In this document: piece by piece, positions 25,558 through 31,166 of the stretch
How positions within the stretch are numbered: the stretch's first letter is position 1
Layout of the letters: the number at the start of each line of letters is the position of its first letter
Origin: Rhizophagus prolifer
Lineage: Eukaryota; Glomeromycota; Glomeromycetes; Glomerales; Glomeraceae
Direction of reading: 5' to 3'
DNA: 31,166 bases
Assembly: GCA_019425655.1 (NCBI GenBank)
Contig: NQWY01003610.1
Coordinates: forward strand, 1-31,166
Made by a program: the position numbers and the translations under genes
Notes under the pieces: generated by a model
What the model was told of the DNA's origin: nothing
The model's database searches: none
The model's input: only the letters and a program-made list of their open reading frames with translations

Positions 25558-27966
25558 TTAACAAGATTGAGAGAGCGATTTTAATCTTTCAATTTCACTT
25601 TTAAGAATATCCAAAGTAAATTTATCGCAATCAATTAATTCCATTTCTTCTTCAGCCATTCTTTTAACTTGCCACCAACATTTATCCATTTCTCCAAAAC
25701 CTTTCCAAAATGGAGCTTCTTCACTTTCACTTTCATGCATACCAGCTAAAGCCTGTAAAGATCTTAACCATTGAGATTTATAATGATCTTTTTCGCGTTT
25801 TGTCGTACTTAATTGAATTTTAAGACTATTTATTTCTTCTTGCAAATTCTTAACTAGGGAGGAAGAACTTCGATTTCCTAATTCTTTCGTTCTTTGATCA
25901 AATTGTCTATCTAATTCTAACCAATGTCTTTCAAAATCTTTTTCAGCCCTTAATAAACTTTCATCTCTTGTTTTAAAATAAAGAATGTATTGTTGTAATT
26001 GTCGATCTATTGATTTTAATTGTTGTACTTTAAATTTACCAAAACTTTGACGAGTAACGTTTTTCTTCTTTACGGCAAGTGTTTCTTGAATAAATTTCAT
26101 ATTTTCTGCCGCTTTTTTAAATAAATCTGAACGAAACGTTGAAATGTGTTCATCATAATTATTTACAGTAGAATTAGCAGGTTGAAGTTCTTTAAAAAGT
26201 TCTGATAGTTCAGTAGCACTCTGTGATTTGGTTAATCCTCTTTGTTGTTGTACTTGAGTTGAATTATTTTCACCATAATCGTCAAGTCTTATTAAAACGC
26301 TTATATGACCCATTTCACGAGAATTTGTAGATACTCCAATGGCTTTAATAGGTGCTAAGGTAGTAAAAGTTTTAATTTCAGCCTTAGTTTTATCATCTAT
26401 TACAGGTTGAGATAAGAATATCTCTTCCAAGCGTAAAGTAGCAACTCCAATTTGAGATTGTTTTTGATCTACAGTTTGCCATATCTCCATAAGTAAAGGT
26501 ACAGCTTCAAAATATCTATTAAGCCTTTGTGGAGTCATTATAACATCAATCGTATTTGTACCATTTACTAACAAAATGTCTTTACATTCTTCAACATTTA
26601 AAAGTGTTTGAGTTGATTTATTATGAGTAATGCCTAATGCAGGATAACTATATCTAACATAAATATTTTTAATATTCTTATTCAACTGAATTGATTCTAA
26701 ATCTATTAATACTCGATACTTATGTTCACTAATTTGTTCTCTAATTTGTTGTTGTTGATCATTTTCTTGAACATTTTCAATAAGAAAAGACTTCGCTCTT
26801 TCCATAACGTCAAATGAAGTTTCTGTTACGGAATTATCATCGGGGTTCTCTCTCATTATGGTAAGATAAATACCAATTCTAGCAGTTTGTACATCAGCTG
26901 ATACTGGCAATTCTCTTTTCGAATTATACATTGGACATACTCTATCAAGAGAACGTGGTTCTCCAGTTTTATTATCGAATAATCCTGTTAAAGGAATTTC
27001 AGCAAATCCAATAATTTGATTATCATGATATAAATTAATTACAACTTTTGATTCTTTAATTAAAAAAGATTTTAATTCTTCTAATGAAGATTGTATCCTA
27101 AATGTAAAAGTCTCAGGATTAATATTTGGATGTGAAAGATCATAAAATTTGTTTGAGGTTATATCACTTTCAAATATTGTAAATTGAAAATAAAATCCAT
27201 GATTTAATGTTGATAAATCAAGTTCAGGAAATTGTTGTTGTGTAAGAAATGATATCGTATCTTGTAATAATAATTGCAAATTCACTCCAAAATTAATCGT
27301 AATAGAAAAGAGAAATATTTCATTTTCATTATTTCCAATTTTATATAATTTAATTTCTTCAGATAATAATAATGATGATTTTCCTAACGGGCTTGGTATA
27401 TAACCACCAATATTATTATTAACAGATGGTGTTGTAGGTGGAGATAAATTTGGTAAAATGCAGAAAGATATTTTAATTTCAGGTAAAAGTCCTCCTTTTT
27501 CTTTTTTATTAGTAAGTGATACCCATCTTTCTTTGCCACTTCTATCAGTTGCTATTCTTAAATCTAACATCGAATATCCTATCAGTTCTCCTCTATTATT
27601 ATTACCATTACCTTTTGTACTATCTATTGAAAAACATTGTAATTTTAAATGTGCCCATTGTGATCTTAATATATGTAAAGTTTTTTGATCAACTTCCCAT
27701 GCTAATTCTGTATCCCATATTGGAAATGATACTTGTTCTACAGTGTCTGTTGATAATATCGAATTAGAATCTGGACTTATTGTTGAAAGTATTTCATCCG
27801 TAAATCTACATTCTACATAAAGTTTCCCATTTGGATTCTGAGGAAAATAACGCCCAAAGAAGAATTAATACTTATTATTTAAACAGAGTATTTAAATTTT
27901 TTTTTGAAAAAACGAACCCTCTATCACTGTGACAACAATCGTACATAAAGGATTAAATTTTGACAT
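25558..27966 (-). CDS. CEP120: CEP120-like centriole assembly protein
   Basis: CEP120 promotes centriole elongation and basal-body formation in animals and other ciliated eukaryotes. My model is 27966-27918 and 27854-25558, giving 781 aa (human 986). The N-terminal C2 domain starts MSKFNPLCTIVVTVIEG, then RYFPQNPNGKLYVEC, with FPIWDTELAWEVDQKTLH. The central C2 (DUF3668-type, about residues 200-320) holds FYFQFTIFESDITSNKFYDL and the near-invariant IPLTGL. A third C2-like region starts near residue 398 (YRVLIDLESIQLN, YVRYSYPALG). A coiled coil runs from about residue 590 to the C terminus, ending in REKDHYKSQWLRSL, like human KLHYKQQWGRAL. The region order matches the family, so the identification rests on more than coiled coil. 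Intron 1 lacks a normal acceptor at the homology-supported site. The rest is one uninterrupted 2.3-kb exon, unlike every neighbour. Confidence 0.82.
27855..27917 (-). other. CEP120 intron 1 with apparent non-AG acceptor
   Basis: The donor GTTCGT follows VTVIEG. To join in frame to RYFPQNPNGKLYVEC the intron must end TTCTTCTTTG, without AG, giving 63 nt. A canonical alternative (donor GTGATA, acceptor CCTCAG) keeps the frame but deletes VIEGRYFPQ, which matches the conserved human ILEGRHFP. Confidence 0.5.
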
Positions 27967-28092
27967 TAGGTAAACGATAGAGTAAAATAACGCAAATCAG
28001 CAATATTTTTAAGACGCATGTACGTTGTAACACAACATCGTAGTAGATAATCAAAAAAAAAATTTTTGTTCTCGATACTATCAGTTCTTACG
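27967..28092. promoter_or_regulatory. Shared promoter region CEP120 / HAS1
   Basis: These 126 bp separate the divergent ATGs, the tightest pair in the window. No motif is recognised. Bidirectional use is inferred. Confidence 0.45.
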
Positions 28093-30399
28093 ATGGAAGT
28101 ATTAAAAACTGATAAAAATGAATCAAAAATAAAATCTATCGAAATACCTTCAAATGATCAAGTATTAAAGAAAGGGAAAAAAAGAAAGAGAAATAAAAAG
28201 AAAGGACAAAATCGGCAAAACCAACAACAAAATGAACAATCCCCACAAAACATTAAAATTGAAGAAAAAGAGGAATCAGATAACTCTGAAAAAGAATCTC
28301 AAGAAAAAGATAATAAAGAAGAATCTAAAATTGATAATGTTGACGCAAAGTCAACTAACTCAAATTCTTCGGTGGATAATGAAAAAAAGGATTTTTTAAA
28401 ACAAAATGATGTTAAAATGAATGATGATAATGACTCTAAAAGTTAGTAAAAAACAAAGGACCATTCAATCAAATGTGATCGATGGAGTTGGTGAAATTCC
28501 CACACTTGAAACTAACGGTAAATATTTAAGTATTCTATTTGATATTAATTTTTACAATTCTTATCTAACAAATTTTTTTTATAAATAACAATAGAACCCG
28601 CCTCAGAATCCATTAACTACGATTTTGAATCTTTAGATATTTCAGAGCCTACTAGTAAAGCAATTAAAGAAATGGGTTTTACTAAAATGACTGAAGTTCA
28701 AGCAAGAACAATACCACCGTTAATGGCTGGTCGAGATGTCCTGGGTGCTGCTAAAACAGGCAGTGGCAAAACTTTGGCATTTTTAATTCCGGCTATCGAA
28801 ATGCTTCACAAATTGAAGTTTAAGCCTAGAAATGGTAATACTTTTAGTGATTTACTTTATAAAAAATTTTACACTAATTTTATTTATCTTGATAGGAACT
28901 GGAGTAATTGTTATTTCTCCAACAAGAGAATTGGCTCTTCAAATTCTTGGAGTTGCAAAAGAATTGCTTCAATTTCATAACCAGACATTTGGAATAGTAA
29001 TGGGTGGAGCAAACAGACAAGCAGAGGTTCAAAAAATAACCAAAGGAGTAAATTTATTAATTGCCACTCCTGGAAGATTATTAGATCATCTTCAGGTATT
29101 TTATTTAAAGAATTCAAATACGAAAATTAATTATATTATAATTAAATTTTGAGTTATTTTTCATAGAATACCAAAGGGTTTGTGTATAGAAACCTCAAGT
29201 CTCTTATTATAGATGAAGCGGATCGTATATTAGAAATTGGGTTTGAAGAAGAAATGAACCAAATTATTAAAATTCTTCCGAAAGGTCAGTTTTATATATT
29301 ATAAGTGTCGAACTAATTATTATAATTTACTAACCTTCTTATATTCACATATATATTTTAGAAAATCGACAATCAATGCTCTTCTCCGCTACACAAACAA
29401 CTAAAGTTGAAGATCTTGCACGAGTATCTTTGAGACGAGGACCAATATATATTAATGTGGATGAAAAAAAAGAAACAGCTACAGTGGATGGGCTTGTTCA
29501 AGGATATGTTGTTTGTGATAGTGATAAAAGATTTTTATTGTTATTTACATTTTTAAAAAGAAATTTAAAAAAGAAAATGATTGTATTTTTTTCGAGTTGT
29601 AATTCTGTCAAATATCATGCAGAATTATTAAATTATATTGATGTACCGGTGATAAGTTTACATGTAAGTGTTTTTTTTTTTTATTGTTATACGGTAAATC
29701 AACTTTACTTATTGTTTATTCCTCTTATTTTAAAAAGGGAAAGCAAAAACAAACAAAGCGTACAAATACCTTTTTTGAATTTATTAATGCACAACATGGT
29801 ATTCTTCTTTGTACAGATGTAGCAGCAAGAGGATTAGATATTCCTGCAGTAGATTGGATTATTCAGTATGATCCACCAGATGATCCACGTGATTATATTC
29901 ATAGAGTTGGTAGAACTGCTAGAGCAGGTGGACATGGAAAAGGGTTATTATTCTTATTACCAAGTGAATTAGGATTTTTACGTTACCTTAAACATGCAAA
30001 GGTACCATTAAATGAATATCAATTCCCTCCTAATAAAATTGCTAATGTTCAATCACAGGAAATAATCTAATTTCTTTCTTATTATTGAAATAGCTTGAAA
30101 AACTTGTTGAAAAAAATTATTATCTTCATGAATCAGCTCGTGATGGATTTAGATCTTATTTAACGGCTTATGCTTCTTATTCTCTTAAATCGATATTTAA
30201 TATGAATAAATTAGATCTTCAAAAAGTTGGTAAAGCATTCGGATTTAAAATTCCACCTAAAGTGCATATTAATATAGGTACGAATGGTAAAGATACAAAA
30301 ATTGAAAAACGTAGTAGAAATGGTAAGAATATTGATCACATTGCAAAACAGAGAAACAATACTTTTAATATGAGTAAAAATAAACAGTGGAGTAAATAA
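28093..30399 (+). CDS. HAS1: DEAD-box RNA helicase HAS1/DDX18
   Basis: Nucleolar ATP-dependent RNA helicase needed for 40S and 60S subunit assembly. My model is 28093-28349, 28447-28517, 28595-28834, 28896-29095, 29167-29284, 29362-29663, 29738-30058 and 30094-30399, giving 604 aa (yeast 505, human 670). A Lys/Glu/Gln-rich nucleolar-type N terminus ([15 protein letters not shown]) precedes the core. Core motifs in order: Q motif region [24 protein letters not shown], Ia PTRELA, Ib [51 protein letters not shown]. The HAS1-specific tail includes [20 protein letters not shown] and [14 protein letters not shown]. Two weak points remain. The N-terminal acidic frame must join the core through a weak GTCAAC donor (28350) or be a separate upstream ORF. 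The last intron (30059-30093) starts GA, not GT. Confidence 0.93.
30059..30093 (+). other. Putative 35-nt GA-AG intron in HAS1
   Basis: ANVQSQ ends at 30058, and [10 protein letters not shown] resumes at 30094 in the same phase. The 35 nt between start GAAATAATC, end GAAATAG and contain an in-frame stop. A canonical GTTCAA donor at 30047 gives a 47-nt intron but removes VQSQ, which is strongly conserved in the family. Confidence 0.5.
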
Positions 30400-30844
30400 A
30401 TATTTAAAAAGCTAATTTAAAATTTTAATATTGATTATGGTAGTTTATTGAGTAATAATGCATCCATGCATTCATATAATTGCATTGCACAACAACAAAA
30501 GGGATTGCAATTATTGAGATAATTTTATGAGGTAAATTATGTCAATATCAAGATAATAAATGATAATACTTTTAAACTTTCACAAAGAGAAAAAATGACA
30601 TAGCTTTTCTTCTAATGGAATGTTCATGACCTAAATTTTAATATATATAAATATGGTATCTAAGTATATACTTATACATTTACAGTACAATTTGTAATGA
30701 TTTAAATATCAGCAATGTTCATTGCTGAGCTCTGAAATGAGAAATAAAATTCCATTTATACTTAAAGACATTTAATCTTATAATTCTGGATATTCTACTT
30801 CTGAAGGTATGAAGGAATTGTTTAATTCTTTTTTTTTCATGCAA
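30400..30844. other. Convergent 3' intergenic region with a short palindrome
   Basis: These 445 bp lie between the HAS1 stop and the stop of the next minus-strand gene. They are very AT-rich. The one clear structure is a 20-bp inverted repeat at 30709-30728. No ORF or RNA gene is recognised. Confidence 0.5.
30709..30728. repeat. 20-bp palindrome with 2-nt centre
   Basis: TCAGCAATG, then TT, then CATTGCTGA: perfect 9-bp arms. It could be a dimeric factor site or a hairpin in the 3' UTR of the minus-strand gene. The 2-nt centre is tight for an RNA hairpin loop. Confidence 0.6.
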
Positions 30845-31166
30845 TTATTCAATTCCATAATTGTCGTGCATATGATTTCTTGGTGCACGCGGCATCATTT
30901 GTGCTTGTGAAGGTGCGTTAGAAGGATGTCCCATCATTTGAGCACCGCCTTGCATTAATTGAGGCACAATCATGGGTTGAACTGCTGATTGCATTCCATT
31001 CATTTGCATATTTACACCGGAAGGGACCATATGCATATTAACAGGTTGAACATTAAGAGCTTGCATATTGACGCCTGTTGACATTGGACCCATTTGCATT
31101 GTCATTTGAGGTACAGTCATTCTCATAGTATTTTGGGGTGCCATTTGTGGAATTCCACTATAATTA
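30845..31166 (-). CDS. Unidentified Met/Gln-rich protein, C-terminal part
   Basis: I do not recognise this gene. The visible 106 codons run open from the window edge to a stop at 30845, with no internal intron needed. The sequence is low-complexity and rich in Met, Gln, Pro, Val and Asn (MTMQMGPMSTGVNMQALNV, QPMIVPQLMQGGAQMMG), ending MHDNYGIE. Short repeats of the type VNMQ/VNMH are visible. Such tails occur in transcription co-regulators and RNA-binding proteins, but there is no domain here to choose between them. An ATG at 31144 lies inside the low-complexity run and is unlikely to be the real start. The gene converges on HAS1. Confidence 0.6.
   Translation of the reverse strand, partial: NYSGIPQMAPQNTMRMTVPQMTMQMGPMSTGVNMQALNVQPVNMHMVPSGVNMQMNGMQSAVQPMIVPQLMQGGAQMMGHPSNAPSQAQMMPRAPRNHMHDNYGIE

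Overview
The window is AT-rich, intron-dense nuclear DNA with 13 protein genes in 31 kb. Most introns are 60-100 nt GT-AG introns. Conserved-protein models close in frame for every gene when built exon by exon. The gene set (SNF1, AFG2, CFT1, SGT2, HAS1, La, HPM1) fits a fungus. Two genes, CEP120 (centriole assembly) and ALKBH7 (mitochondrial AlkB protein), are not usual in yeasts and filamentous ascomycetes. Together with the AT-rich, intron-dense style they point to an early-diverging fungus; a Glomeromycotina-like genome is my best guess, not a demonstrated one. There is no sign of bacterial DNA, CRISPR, viral copies or an intact transposon.

Layout (strand): SGT2 (-, 3' end outside the window), AFG2 (+), CFT1/CPSF1 (-), mitochondrial aconitase (-), La (-), ALKBH7 (+), SNF1 (-), HPM1/METTL18 (+), RPL18 (-), proteasome beta-7 PRE4 (+), CEP120 (-), HAS1 (+), and the 3' end of an unidentified Met/Gln-rich gene (-). 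Strands alternate almost throughout. Five head-to-head pairs are separated by only 126-238 bp and probably share promoters: SGT2/AFG2, La/ALKBH7, SNF1/HPM1, RPL18/PRE4 and CEP120/HAS1.

Several genes share a ribosome and RNA theme: AFG2 and HAS1 (60S assembly), RPL18, HPM1 (ribosomal protein histidine methylation), La (Pol III transcripts) and CFT1 (mRNA 3' ends). SGT2 and PRE4 are proteostasis genes, and SNF1 and aconitase belong to energy metabolism. I see no operon-like pathway logic beyond shared promoters.

The unusual signals concern gene structure. Two introns in CFT1 appear to be only 30 and 29 nt long. HAS1 needs a 35-nt intron that begins GA instead of GT. CEP120 intron 1 appears to lack the terminal AG. 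SNF1 has a GC-AG intron. Aconitase lacks exactly 19 otherwise strongly conserved residues right after its IGTDSHTPN motif. These may be real biology (very short or loosely defined introns, a variant enzyme) or small deletions in the assembly; RNA reads and raw genomic reads would decide. Other points are a near intron-free CEP120 among intron-dense neighbours, a telomere-like tract with CACGTG and CRE-like sites upstream of aconitase, a 439-nt first intron of CFT1 with polyadenylation-like signals, and a weak C/D snoRNA candidate in RPL18 intron 1.
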